From Aquabacterium commune (GTDB taxonomy: Bacteria > Pseudomonadota > Gammaproteobacteria > Burkholderiales > Burkholderiaceae_C), in assembly GCF_004362855.1 (NCBI RefSeq), contig NZ_SNXW01000002.1, positions 124,001-188,000 on the forward strand: a stretch of DNA of 64,000 nucleotides, in the 5' to 3' direction. The position numbers and the translations under genes were made by a program. Under the pieces are notes generated by a model. It had not been told where the DNA came from and did not search any database. It was given only the letters and a program-made list of their open reading frames with translations. The stretch's first letter is position 1. Every line of letters begins with the position of its first letter. This document shows, piece after piece, positions 1 to 8,765 of this stretch.

Positions 1-64
1 CATGGCCCGCAGCTTGCACCCATGTGAACAACATCACAGAAAGTCGGACGGCAGGGAGTGACCC

Positions 65-328
65 ATGGACGCGCACCAGTTCCCGGAAGTCGCAGCGGTG
101 GCCTCGGCCATCCGTGGCTACCTGAGCCGCAACCCCAGGGCCTCGGACACGGCGGCGGGCATCCAGCGCTTCTGGCTGCCGCCCGAGGTGGGCGAGGTCG
201 CACTGCCTGTGGTGGAAGCCGCGCTGGCGCAGCTCGAAGCAGATGGCCTGGTGCACCGACTGGAACAGGTCTGGGCACCAGCGTCCTACCTCAGTGCCCG
301 CGCCTCGGGTCGCGCCGATCCGCATTGA
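65..328 (+). CDS. Small eCIS-linked protein, possible winged helix
   Basis: An 87-aa protein preceded by a Shine-Dalgarno-like AGGGAG about 8 nt before the ATG. Two predicted helices followed by a segment reading LEADGLVHRL look like the recognition helix and wing of a small winged-helix fold, but no family could be assigned with certainty. It lies 52 nt upstream of the DUF4255 gene and is co-oriented with the whole eCIS cluster, so it is probably its first visible gene. It could be a regulator or a minor structural protein. The left window edge is only 64 nt away, so the operon promoter may lie outside. Confidence 0.6.
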   Translation: MDAHQFPEVAAVASAIRGYLSRNPRASDTAAGIQRFWLPPEVGEVALPVVEAALAQLEADGLVHRLEQVWAPASYLSARASGRADPH

Positions 329-380
329 TGCTGCCACTGACATCTCACCGTTGACATCGCACTGAATTCTTGCCCTCACC

Positions 381-1001
381 ATGGCCAACCACCTCGCCAT
401 CGCCGCCGTCGCCAAAACCATCCTGAAGATGGTGGAGGACCACTGCCCGCGCGACGAGTTCGCCAGCACGCCCACCTTCGCGCTCTACGCCGGCCACGAC
501 TTCGCCGCACAGCCCGTGACCGAGGGCTTCTCGCTGCTGGTGTGGCGCCTGAGCGTGAACACGGCCGTGCGCAGCTTCTCGGCGCGGCGCGAGCCCGACG
601 GCCGCAAGCGCCGCCCACCCCTGCCGGTGGACGTGTCCATGCTGTTGACGGCCTGGTCCAGCGAGCCAGAGCGCCAGTTGCGCCTGACCGGCTGGGCGCT
701 GCGCTTCCTCGAAGACAACGCCATCGTCCCCGCGGCCTTGCTCAACCAGTCGCTGTCGCGCCGCACGGTGCCGGCCTTCCGCCCGGACGAGGCCATCGAG
801 CTGATGCTGGACGCGCCGTCCCTGCCCGACTACCTCGGCCTGTGGGACAAGTTCCGCAGCCGCTGGCAGACCTCGCTGACCTACGTGGCGCGGCCGGTGC
901 TGCTGGAGTCGGACATCGTCCTCGAAGAAGGCGCCCTGGTCGAGACCCGCGACTTCCGCCATGGCCAGACCGACACCCGCACACCCGGAGGACAGCCATG
1001 A
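381..1001 (+). CDS. DUF4255 (Pvc16/Afp16-like) eCIS tail terminator/cap protein
   Basis: A 206-aa protein of the DUF4255 / Pvc16 N-terminal domain family. In PVC and Afp particles this family caps the end of the sheath-tube and fixes its length. The family look is seen in the N-terminal helix (AIAAVAKTILKMVED), the central LPVDVSMLLTAW strand region and the late LPDYLGLWDKF segment. Length is normal for the family. Its stop overlaps the next start (ATGA at 998-1001), indicating translational coupling. Assignment rests on motif recognition plus its place directly upstream of the sheath genes. Confidence 0.85.
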   Translation: MANHLAIAAVAKTILKMVEDHCPRDEFASTPTFALYAGHDFAAQPVTEGFSLLVWRLSVNTAVRSFSARREPDGRKRRPPLPVDVSMLLTAWSSEPERQLRLTGWALRFLEDNAIVPAALLNQSLSRRTVPAFRPDEAIELMLDAPSLPDYLGLWDKFRSRWQTSLTYVARPVLLESDIVLEEGALVETRDFRHGQTDTRTPGGQP

Positions 1002-1888
1002 GCCCCACCGTGACGGCGATGCTGCCCACGCTGCGAGCAGGCTTTGACCGACCCGTACGCCGCGCCCTGCTGGGCGTGCAATGCCGCGATGTGGCCGATG
1101 GCCGTGTGGTGTCCGATGGCCTGCAGCTCGTGCTGTACGACCTGTGGCAACCGCGCCCCACACGCCAGGCCCGCGTGCTGAACACCAACCGCAGCGGCGT
1201 GTTCGCGCTGCACGACGTCCCCGGCATCCGCAGCTTCCTGACACCGTCAGAAGCCGACAGCGATGCCGCCTTGGCCCTTGACGACCTCGGCTCGCCGGCA
1301 TCGCCCGACCTGCCGCGCTTTCGCCTCACGGTGCACGACACGCTGAACCGCTACGTGGACATGGCCCTGACGCCCACGCTCGGCCAGGGCCTGTGGGGGC
1401 CGCTGGGTGACGGCTTGCCCCATGTGCCGCTGTACAGCGCCGCCACCCGCACGCCGCCGATCGGCATGGCCAGCCTGCGCACCGAGTTGCGCTCGGCCAC
1501 GCACCCGGAACAAGCCATCGCCTGGGCCCACCTGCGCCTGATGCTCAACGGCGTCGCCCTGGCCGAAGGGCTGAGCGATGCCGCTGGCCGCGTGCTGATG
1601 GTCTTCCCGCTGCCCCGCCCCCGCGAAGGGCTGCCGCAAGGCTCCCCCGCCACGGCCGCGGCCCTGCTGGACTGGCCCGTGACCTTGCAGGCGTTCTGGT
1701 CACCTGAGCGGCGCGCCGACCTGGCCCAGGGCCACGTGCCCGACCTCGACGGATTGCTGGCGCAAGCCCCTGTGCCCCTGCTGCAGCACGCCGCCCCACC
1801 CACGCCCCTGGGCACCCTCACCCTGCGAGCCGGCCAGACCCTGCTCGTGGCCTCCCCACCCTCATCGTTCCTGTTCGTCGCGGACTGA
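998..1888 (+). CDS. eCIS protein with N-terminal regulatory-like beta domain
   Basis: A 296-aa protein starting at the ATG that overlaps the DUF4255 stop; longer upstream reading in this frame is antisense-like low-quality sequence. The N-terminal half (residues about 25-140) has alternating strands and segments such as LQLVLYDLW and FRLTVHDTLNRY, resembling the Ig-like or carboxypeptidase-regulatory-like beta-sandwich proteins that often sit between DUF4255 and the sheath in eCIS loci. No catalytic residues were recognised. Inference: a surface or cap-associated structural subunit. It ends 17 nt before the sheath gene. Confidence 0.65.
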   Translation: MSPTVTAMLPTLRAGFDRPVRRALLGVQCRDVADGRVVSDGLQLVLYDLWQPRPTRQARVLNTNRSGVFALHDVPGIRSFLTPSEADSDAALALDDLGSPASPDLPRFRLTVHDTLNRYVDMALTPTLGQGLWGPLGDGLPHVPLYSAATRTPPIGMASLRTELRSATHPEQAIAWAHLRLMLNGVALAEGLSDAAGRVLMVFPLPRPREGLPQGSPATAAALLDWPVTLQAFWSPERRADLAQGHVPDLDGLLAQAPVPLLQHAAPPTPLGTLTLRAGQTLLVASPPSSFLFVAD

Positions 1889-1905
1889 CTCCGCAGGAGA
1901 TACAC

Positions 1906-3918
1906 ATGCCCGAGTACCTCGCCCCAGGCGTCTTCGTGGAAGAGACATCGTTCCGAGCCAAGAGCATCGAGGGGGTCTCCACCACGACCACCGGCTTCAT
2001 CGGTGCAGCGGCCTTCGGCCCCGTGGCCATGGAGCCCGACATCCTCACCAGCCTGACGGACTACGAGCGCCTGTACGACCCGTTCACGCCCGGCCATGCC
2101 CTGAACTTCAGCGACAGCAGCGACGCGCCCAACCACCTGTGGCACGCGGCACGCGCCTTCTTCAGCGAAGGCGGCAAGCGGCTGTACGTCTCGCGCGTGT
2201 TCAAGCCGCTGACAGGCGATTACACCCCCATCGCCGATGCCGATGACGTGACACCGCCGGCCACGAGCACCGCCTACAACGACGGCCACGCCCGCGTGGA
2301 CAGCGCCGACACCGGCGGCGTGCGCGTGCGGGCCCGCCACCCCGGCGCGGCGGGCAACCTGCGCGTGCGCTTCACGCTCAAGGGCGGCGCCAATGTGCTG
2401 ACCTCGGACACCGACCCGGTCAGCGGCACGCCCATCGCCACGCTGCGCTCGGTCAAGGACCTCGACCTCGTCTGGGTGCGCGACCGCACCAGCTCGCCGC
2501 GCGGCGACGAGACCGGCTCGCTGTGCCTCCTGCACTGGGACGAGGCCCGCGCCACCTGGACCTTCGAGCCCCTGGCCGTGACCTCGCCCGTGGAAGATGC
2601 CGACTGGTTCGATGTCAGCACGCTCAACGCCGACCCCGAGCCCGACCAGGGCGATTCGGTGCGCGTGGTGACCTTGAGCGTCTCATTGCTGACCCGCGAC
2701 GGCACCCGCGAACTCGCCACCTGGTCCGGCCTGCCGCTGGACCCGGGCCACCGCAGCGGCGCCGCGGCCGACTCGGTGTTCGCCTACTTCGGCAACTCAC
2801 CGGCATCGGCCGGCGATGCACGCGCCCTGCCCCTGGTCATCGCCCGTGACGCCAAGCTCGTGGCCTCGGCCTTTGACGTCGTCAACGACCTGTTCGGCGC
2901 GGACCCCACGGCCCTGCTGGAACCCAGCACCGAGGAGGCCAAGCGCCAGATCACCGCGGGCGACAAGCTGGGCCTCGGCATCTCGGTGGACTTCCAGCTG
3001 GAAGGCGGCAACGACGGCATGCGCCCTGGCGCCAAGGAAGTCGAGGGCGATGCCGACCCGCGCAAGGGCTATTCGCTGGGCCTCAAGCAATTCGAAGACA
3101 TCGAAGACATCGCCATGGTGGCCGCCCCCGGCAGCACCTGGGACTACAGCACCGTGCGCGACGAAGCCAACGGCACCATCGCCCAGCTGATCGCCCACGC
3201 CGAGCGCATGCGCTACCGCATCGCCATCCTGGACAGCGGCGACAAGCTGCCGATTGCCGAGGTGCGGGGCATGCGCGCCAAGCTCGACAGCAAGCACGCT
3301 GCGCTCTACTACCCCTGGGTGACGGTGCTCGACCCCATCACGCGCCGCGAGATCAACCTGCCGCCCTCGGGCTTCGTGGCCGGCATCTGCGCGCGCAACG
3401 ACATCGAGCGCGCCGTGTACAAAGCCCCGGCCAACGAGGTCGTGCGCCTGGCGATTGGCTTCGAGGCGCTGCTCAACAAAGCCCAGCAGGAGGTGCTCAA
3501 CCCCGAGGGCATCAACTGCTTCCGCTACTTCGAGGGCCGCGGCATGCGCCTGTGGGGCGCGCGCACCATCAGCTCCGACCCCGAGTGGAAGTACCTCAAT
3601 GTGCGGCGCTACTTCGCCTACCTGGAGCGCTCCATCGACAAGGGCACGCAGTGGGCCGTGTTCGAGCCCAACGGCGAGCAGCTCTGGGCCAATGTGCGCC
3701 GCACCATCGAGGACTTCCTGCTCAACGAGTGGCAGAGCGGCGCGCTGCTGGGCGACAAGCCCGAGAAGGCCTTCTTCGTGCGCTGCGACCGCAGCACCAT
3801 GACCCAGAACGACCTGGACAACGGCCGCCTGATCTGCCTGGTGGGCGTGGCCCCGCTCAAGCCCGCCGAGTTCGTCATCTTCCGCATCGGCCAATGGACG
3901 GGCGACCGCCGCAACTGA
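1906..3918 (+). CDS. Contractile sheath protein 1 (Pvc2/Afp2-like)
   Basis: A 670-aa phage tail sheath-family protein that would polymerise around the inner tube and contract to drive injection. The N terminus MPEYLAPGVFVEE is the classic sheath start. The C-terminal part carries the signature arm region, with NVRRYFAYLERSIDKGTQW followed by VFEPNGEQLW and a terminal VAPLKPAEFVIFRIGQW. A strong AGGAG ribosome site precedes the ATG. The length is within the range of eCIS and phage sheaths with an inserted outer domain (residues about 110-300). The tube gene follows after 39 nt. Confidence 0.95.
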   Translation: MPEYLAPGVFVEETSFRAKSIEGVSTTTTGFIGAAAFGPVAMEPDILTSLTDYERLYDPFTPGHALNFSDSSDAPNHLWHAARAFFSEGGKRLYVSRVFKPLTGDYTPIADADDVTPPATSTAYNDGHARVDSADTGGVRVRARHPGAAGNLRVRFTLKGGANVLTSDTDPVSGTPIATLRSVKDLDLVWVRDRTSSPRGDETGSLCLLHWDEARATWTFEPLAVTSPVEDADWFDVSTLNADPEPDQGDSVRVVTLSVSLLTRDGTRELATWSGLPLDPGHRSGAAADSVFAYFGNSPASAGDARALPLVIARDAKLVASAFDVVNDLFGADPTALLEPSTEEAKRQITAGDKLGLGISVDFQLEGGNDGMRPGAKEVEGDADPRKGYSLGLKQFEDIEDIAMVAAPGSTWDYSTVRDEANGTIAQLIAHAERMRYRIAILDSGDKLPIAEVRGMRAKLDSKHAALYYPWVTVLDPITRREINLPPSGFVAGICARNDIERAVYKAPANEVVRLAIGFEALLNKAQQEVLNPEGINCFRYFEGRGMRLWGARTISSDPEWKYLNVRRYFAYLERSIDKGTQWAVFEPNGEQLWANVRRTIEDFLLNEWQSGALLGDKPEKAFFVRCDRSTMTQNDLDNGRLICLVGVAPLKPAEFVIFRIGQWTGDRRN

Positions 3919-3957
3919 GGCTGAGCCCGACACCCACCTCATCAAGGAGAAACAACG

Positions 3958-4410
3958 ATGGCAGTGCTACGCGACCGCCCCTACGTCCAGTTCAACTTCC
4001 TGGTTGACCTCGGCACCGGCAACACCGACGGCCCCGAAGCGGGCTTCCAGGAAGTCAGCGGCATCGGCATGGAAGTGACCGTGTCCGAGTACCGCAATGG
4101 CAACGAGAAAGAGAACAGCGTGCGCAAGATCACCGGGCTGAACAAGGCCTCGGACGTGACCTTGAAGCGCGGTGTGATCGGCTCGTTGAACCTCTACCAG
4201 TGGCTCGACCAGATCCGCAACGGCGACCAGAAGGCCCTGCGCACGGTCACCATCCAGCTGCAAAGCGAGGACCACACCACCGTCGTGCAGACGTGGAAGC
4301 TGATCCGCGCCCGCATCATCAAGCACACCTCCGGACCCTTCAACGCCAAGGGCACGGACGTCGCGATGGAGGAGTTGGTGCTGGCTTACGAACGCCTGGA
4401 GATGGAGTGA
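3958..4410 (+). CDS. Tail tube protein 1 (Pvc1/Afp1-like, gp19 family)
   Basis: A 150-aa inner tube subunit of the phage T4 gp19 / Hcp-like family. Family features are YVQFNFLVDLG near the start, GFQEVSGIGMEV, the LKRGVIGSLNLYQW segment, and a closing EELVLAYERLEME. Hexameric rings of such proteins stack into the tube that carries cargo. An AAGGAG ribosome site lies about 8 nt upstream. The stop codon overlaps the GTG start of the second sheath gene by 4 nt. Confidence 0.95.
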   Translation: MAVLRDRPYVQFNFLVDLGTGNTDGPEAGFQEVSGIGMEVTVSEYRNGNEKENSVRKITGLNKASDVTLKRGVIGSLNLYQWLDQIRNGDQKALRTVTIQLQSEDHTTVVQTWKLIRARIIKHTSGPFNAKGTDVAMEELVLAYERLEME

Positions 4411-7343
4411 GCATCCTCCTGAGCCCAGGTTCACAGCGCCGCCTGCCCGGTGTGCGCTTTGACGTGCCCGCGCCGGCCCTGCGCGATGTGCTGCCGCGCA
4501 TGGACATCGCCTGCTTCGTCGGCTTTGCCGCCAACGGGCCGGTGGACGTGCCCGTGGCGGTGGAGAGCCTGGCCGCCTTCGAGGCGGTGTTCGGTGCCGA
4601 GCTGACGCTGCTCCACGATGCCCAGGGCCAGCCGGTGCGCGCGCTGCTGCACCCCAGCGTGCGGCAGTTCTTCAGCCAGGGCGGGCGGCGCGCCTGGGTG
4701 ATCCGCGTGATGGGCGCGGGCTCGGTGACGACGCGCTTTCCCGTGCCGCGCATGCTCAGCCTGGGCCGCAGCGACGCGGCTTCGGCCTGGCACATCGAAC
4801 CCGCCTTCCTGCAGGCCCGCAGTCCGGGCGACTGGGCCGATGCCTTGCGCGTGCGCTGCGACACCGTGGTCACGCCGTTGTCGGTGACGCCCTTGAAGCT
4901 GCTGGGCGATGACCTGACCCTGCAAGCCCATGGCCCTGCGGCGCTGGGCGTGGTCGTGGGCGATGTGCTGCGCCTGCCCGTGGCCGAGGGCGAATGGGTG
5001 TTCGGCCGGGTGGCCCAGGCCGATGCCGCCCGCAACGACGCCGATGGCCGCTTGCAGCGCGTGCTGCACCTGCACCGCATGGGCACGCTGCGCCGCTGGC
5101 AAGGCCAGCCACAGGCCAGCCGCATGCATTGGCAGGAGCTCGGCGTGCGTGCGCAACAGCTGGTGCAGCGGCATGCCGATGTGGCCGAGGCGGCATGGCT
5201 GGCCGATGGCCGACTGCGCTGGACCTCACATTTGCCTCGCTCGACGCAGCTGGAGGTGGGCGAGCCGGTGCGCCTGTCCTTCCAGGCCGGCGAGCCGGGG
5301 GCCTGGGCCGTGCTCGATGCCGTCCAGGCCTCGGCCGTGGCCGCCAACGGCACGGTCGAAACACAGTTCGTGGCGCGGCCCTGGCGCGTGCCCGGCAGCC
5401 AGGCCCGCCAGCCCCTGCGCCATTGGGTGGCCCAAGCACAAGGCCAAGCACAGAACCAAGGACCGAACACCACGGTGCAGTGGCTGCGCAGCACCCTGCG
5501 CGTGGCGCACCCCGATGGCAGCGAAGCCCGCCTGGACGCCCTCGCCCTGAGCGAGCGCGAAGAGCACGGTGATGGCGCCCAGGCCTTGCCCACCTTGCCG
5601 GACGACGCGGCCTTCTTCGCACAAACCCAGCGGCAGGGGTTCGGCGCCCAGGGCAGCACGTCGGTCAGCACCTCTGCGGATACACCCGCCACGGCATCCG
5701 CCCTCGCCCAGCGCTTCCCGCTGGCCGCGCCCTCATCCGCAAGGGAAGGCCTCTGGCTGCCCCTGGATGCCCTGCCTGCGGCCCCCGACGACGGCAGCGC
5801 TCAGCACAGCCCCCTCGCCAACGCCACGGCCACCGACCGCGGCTTGGGTGCCCGCGGCACCGACCTGCCCGCCCTGCTGCGCAACGGCCTGAGCCGCTTC
5901 GGCTGGACCCTGTTCGCCGACACCGCCCTGGCCGGCATCCCGACCGACGCCCTGGCCGAACAGGCCGAAGCGCTGCGCCTGCTGTCGCGCCAGCCGCGCA
6001 ACCTCCACGGCCTGCACGCCGTGCTGGGCCACACGGTCGAGGCCCTCATGGACGAGCCCACGCTGTTGCTGGTGCCCGATGCCGTCCAGCCAGGATGGGA
6101 GCGGGTTCGGCAAAGCACGCCCGCGCGCGTCATCCACGCCGCCACAGACCCGACGCCCAGCACCATCGACGGCTTCGCCGACTGCCGCCTGCGCCCACTG
6201 GCGGCCCCCACCTTCCTGCCCGATGCCGACCCCGACGCGCAAGGCAAGCACCTGCTGCACTGGACGGCGCCCGAGCCCGGCCTGCGCTACGAGCTGGAAG
6301 AATCGGCCGATGCCGACTTCGCCGTGGCAGGCCAGATCTACGCCGGCAGCGACACCGCCTTCAGCGTGATCGGCAAGCCGGCCGGCCTGCGCAGCTACCG
6401 CGTGCGCGCCAGCGATGGCCTGCGCACCAGCCCCTGGTCGGGCAGGCAGGACGTGCGCGTGGGCGGCAGCCCCTACACCGTGCTGGACGGCAGCCCCGCC
6501 GACCTGCTGGCCGTGCACCGCCTGATGCTGCGCACCGCCGCTGGCCGTGGCGACGTATTCGCCTTGCTGGGCCTGCCCGAGGCGCACCGCTGGCCGCAGG
6601 CCCTGAGCCACGCACAAGCGCTGCGCAGCGCGAGCGACACCGGCGCAGCGACCCCCACCACCGTGCCGCCGCTCGGCGCCGGCGAAGCACGCGCGCTCTC
6701 GCACGGCAGCCTGCAACACGCCTGGATCTACACCCGCCGCGGCGACGCCAGCCAGGGCGCGCCCCTCATCGGCTGCCCGCCCGACGGCGCCATCGCCGGG
6801 CAACTGGCCGCATCGGCACTGGCCCGTGGCGCCTGGCTGGCCGTGGCCAACCAGCCCCTGAAAGACGTGGTGGCCGCCTCGCTCAACCCCGGCACCGCAG
6901 AGCGCCAGGCCCTGCTCGACGCCCAGGTCAACCCCGTGTGGCTCAGCCCCGTGGGCCATGTGCTGGGCAGCGCCGACACCCTGCTCAACGACAGCGACTG
7001 GCGCTCGGTCAATGTGCGCCGCCTGATGTGCCTGCTGCGGCGCGTGGCCTTGCAGCGCGGTGCGGCCTATGTGTTCGAGCCCAACGGCCCGGCCTTGCAG
7101 CGCACGGTGGAACGCGCTTTCAACGCCCTGCTCGACGGCCTGTTCCAGCGTGGCGCCTTCGCAGGCCGCAACGTCAACGAGGCCTTCCAAGTGGTGGTGG
7201 GCGAGGAGCTCAACACACCGCAACGCTTTGATGCCGGCCAGTTCTGGGTCGAGCTGCGCGTCGCGCCAGCCCTGCCCATGCGCTTCCTGACCGTGCGCTT
7301 GCTGCGCAGTGGCGAACGGGTGCAAGCCCGCGAGCCTCGCTGA
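4407..7343 (+). CDS. Large second sheath protein with a fibronectin-III-like insertion
   Basis: A 978-aa sheath-family protein. The GTG at 4407, inside the overlapping GTGA, was chosen because MSILLSPGSQRRLPGVRFD resembles a sheath N terminus, while upstream in-frame sequence overlaps the tube gene. The C terminus (about residues 690-978) repeats sheath-1 hallmarks: VNVRRLMCLLRR, YVFEPNGPAL and VELRVAPALPMRFLTVRLL. The middle is greatly expanded. Residues about 600-690 read like a fibronectin type III domain (LLHWTAPEPGLRYELEES, then YRVRASDGLRTSPWSG). At almost 1.5 times sheath 1 it is unusually long. Inference: a minor or base-proximal sheath ring with outward-facing decoration. Confidence 0.85.
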   Translation: MSILLSPGSQRRLPGVRFDVPAPALRDVLPRMDIACFVGFAANGPVDVPVAVESLAAFEAVFGAELTLLHDAQGQPVRALLHPSVRQFFSQGGRRAWVIRVMGAGSVTTRFPVPRMLSLGRSDAASAWHIEPAFLQARSPGDWADALRVRCDTVVTPLSVTPLKLLGDDLTLQAHGPAALGVVVGDVLRLPVAEGEWVFGRVAQADAARNDADGRLQRVLHLHRMGTLRRWQGQPQASRMHWQELGVRAQQLVQRHADVAEAAWLADGRLRWTSHLPRSTQLEVGEPVRLSFQAGEPGAWAVLDAVQASAVAANGTVETQFVARPWRVPGSQARQPLRHWVAQAQGQAQNQGPNTTVQWLRSTLRVAHPDGSEARLDALALSEREEHGDGAQALPTLPDDAAFFAQTQRQGFGAQGSTSVSTSADTPATASALAQRFPLAAPSSAREGLWLPLDALPAAPDDGSAQHSPLANATATDRGLGARGTDLPALLRNGLSRFGWTLFADTALAGIPTDALAEQAEALRLLSRQPRNLHGLHAVLGHTVEALMDEPTLLLVPDAVQPGWERVRQSTPARVIHAATDPTPSTIDGFADCRLRPLAAPTFLPDADPDAQGKHLLHWTAPEPGLRYELEESADADFAVAGQIYAGSDTAFSVIGKPAGLRSYRVRASDGLRTSPWSGRQDVRVGGSPYTVLDGSPADLLAVHRLMLRTAAGRGDVFALLGLPEAHRWPQALSHAQALRSASDTGAATPTTVPPLGAGEARALSHGSLQHAWIYTRRGDASQGAPLIGCPPDGAIAGQLAASALARGAWLAVANQPLKDVVAASLNPGTAERQALLDAQVNPVWLSPVGHVLGSADTLLNDSDWRSVNVRRLMCLLRRVALQRGAAYVFEPNGPALQRTVERAFNALLDGLFQRGAFAGRNVNEAFQVVVGEELNTPQRFDAGQFWVELRVAPALPMRFLTVRLLRSGERVQAREPR

Positions 7344-7356
7344 ACGAGGGCACCCC

Positions 7357-7824
7357 ATGGCCACCCTGAACGCCCTGCCCTTCACCGCCTTCAACTTCGC
7401 CGTGGAAATCGTGCGGGCCGATGGCGCCTCGCCCCTGGTCTCGGCCGCCTTTGCCGAGTGCGATGGCCTGGAGCTGGGCATGGAGGTCAAGACCCTCCGC
7501 GAAGGCGGCGCCAACGACCGGCAAATCCGCCTGGCGGGCCCGGCCACCGTGGGCCAGCTCACGCTCAAACGCGGCATGACGGCCGACAGCCTCGAGCTGT
7601 GGCTGTGGATGAGCGACAGCCTGGCCGACCCCAGCCTGCGCGCCGAGGCCGAGGTCGTGCTGATGGCCCCCGATGGCGCCGAGCGCGTGCGCTTCGTGCT
7701 CTCGCGCTGCCTGCCCATCAAGGTGAAGGCGCCGCCGCTGAACGCCAAGGACGGCGCCATCGCGGTCGAAGAGCTGCAGCTCGCCTACGAACGCATCGGC
7801 GTCAAACGCGCAGGAGGCCTCTGA
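7357..7824 (+). CDS. Tail tube protein 2 (Pvc5-like, gp19 family)
   Basis: A 155-aa second tube-like protein. The ATG at 7357 follows a CGAGGG ribosome-site-like stretch; a longer upstream start would overlap the sheath gene. Family features are FTAFNFAVEI, FAECDGLELGMEV, LTLKRGMTADSLELWLW and the terminal EELQLAYERIG. eCIS particles carry more than one tube paralog, and the later ones form the tube-baseplate adaptor rings. Separated by a single base from the LysM protein gene. Confidence 0.9.
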   Translation: MATLNALPFTAFNFAVEIVRADGASPLVSAAFAECDGLELGMEVKTLREGGANDRQIRLAGPATVGQLTLKRGMTADSLELWLWMSDSLADPSLRAEAEVVLMAPDGAERVRFVLSRCLPIKVKAPPLNAKDGAIAVEELQLAYERIGVKRAGGL

Positions 7825-7825
7825 C

Positions 7826-8578
7826 ATGGCACAGGACAAGATCGCCAAAGCCCGCCTGATCGAGCTCGACGAAAGCCTGAAGAACGAGGCCTCGGGGGGC
7901 AAGTCGGTGACGGTGCAGTTCAACCCGGACTCGCTCAAGCTGGCCTTCGCCAACCAGATCCAGAACAGCAACCCCAGCAGTTCGGGCTCAGGCAGCGGCG
8001 GTGGCGGCAGTGGTGGTGGTGGCGACCAGGCCAGCGGCACCTCGGGCCGCCAGTTCGTGGGCGCAGGCACAACCAAGCTCACGGTGCAGCTGTGGTTCGA
8101 TGCGGCCACCGCACCCGATGGCCAGGTCGATGACGTGCGCCGCCTGACGCAGCAGGTCATCTACTTCATCACGCCCAAGAAATCGCAGCAGGATGCCAGC
8201 CGCTTCGTGCCACCGGGCGTGCGTTTCAGCTGGGGATCCTTCCTGTTCGACGGCCTGATCGACAGCATCGAAGAAAGCATCGAGTACTTCTCGCCCGATG
8301 GCAAACCGCTGCGCGCCAGCGTCTCGCTGGGCATGTCGCAGCAGACCATCCTGGTGGCCAATTTCGACGCGGCCGCGCGCCCGCCTGGCACCTCGCGCGG
8401 GCCAGGTGCCTCGCCCCTGACGGTGGCCGCTGGCGGCAGCACCTTGCAAGGCCTGGCCGCTGGCGCGGGCGGTGACTGGCAGCGCATCGCTGCGGCCAAC
8501 GGCATCGACAACCCGCGGCAATTGCAAGCCGGCCAGCTCATCGACCTCCAAGCACGCCTGCCGCGTTCGCTGTTCTGA
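7826..8578 (+). CDS. LysM-containing tube/baseplate adaptor (Pvc7/Afp7-like)
   Basis: A 250-aa CIS tube protein. The N-terminal half contains VTVQFNPDSLKLAF and VQLWFDAAT, typical of this family, which joins tube to baseplate hub. Residues about 205-245 form a LysM-like module (GGSTLQGLAAGAGGDW, then a late AGQLIDLQARLP). Residues about 51-70 are a Gly/Ser-rich flexible linker unusual for the family. An AGGAGG ribosome site sits inside the previous gene's end. Confidence 0.85.
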   Translation: MAQDKIAKARLIELDESLKNEASGGKSVTVQFNPDSLKLAFANQIQNSNPSSSGSGSGGGGSGGGGDQASGTSGRQFVGAGTTKLTVQLWFDAATAPDGQVDDVRRLTQQVIYFITPKKSQQDASRFVPPGVRFSWGSFLFDGLIDSIEESIEYFSPDGKPLRASVSLGMSQQTILVANFDAAARPPGTSRGPGASPLTVAAGGSTLQGLAAGAGGDWQRIAAANGIDNPRQLQAGQLIDLQARLPRSLF

Positions 8579-8597
8579 ACGCAACAGGGAGACACAC

Positions 8598-8762
8598 ATG
8601 CCCATCGTCATCGGAGATTTCGAAGTGGTGCCCGACGCACCCGCCCCGCCACAGCCCGCCACGGCCGGCCAGGCGCCCGCGCCGGCACAGCTGGACGCCA
8701 TCGCCCTGCAACAGGCGCTCGAAGCCCTGCAAGCGCAAGCCCTGCGCACCTGGAGCCACTGA
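8598..8762 (+). CDS. Small conserved-position eCIS protein, 54 aa
   Basis: A 54-aa ORF with a good AGGGAG ribosome site 8 nt before ATG, placed between the LysM protein and the gp27-like hub gene and leaving only 3 nt to the latter. It starts MPIVIGDFEVVPD and ends in an Ala/Gln-rich amphipathic helix (residues about 30-50). eCIS loci commonly hold a tiny ORF at this point. No function is assigned; a hub or spike cofactor or chaperone is a guess from position. Confidence 0.65.
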   Translation: MPIVIGDFEVVPDAPAPPQPATAGQAPAPAQLDAIALQQALEALQAQALRTWSH

Positions 8763-8765
8763 ACC

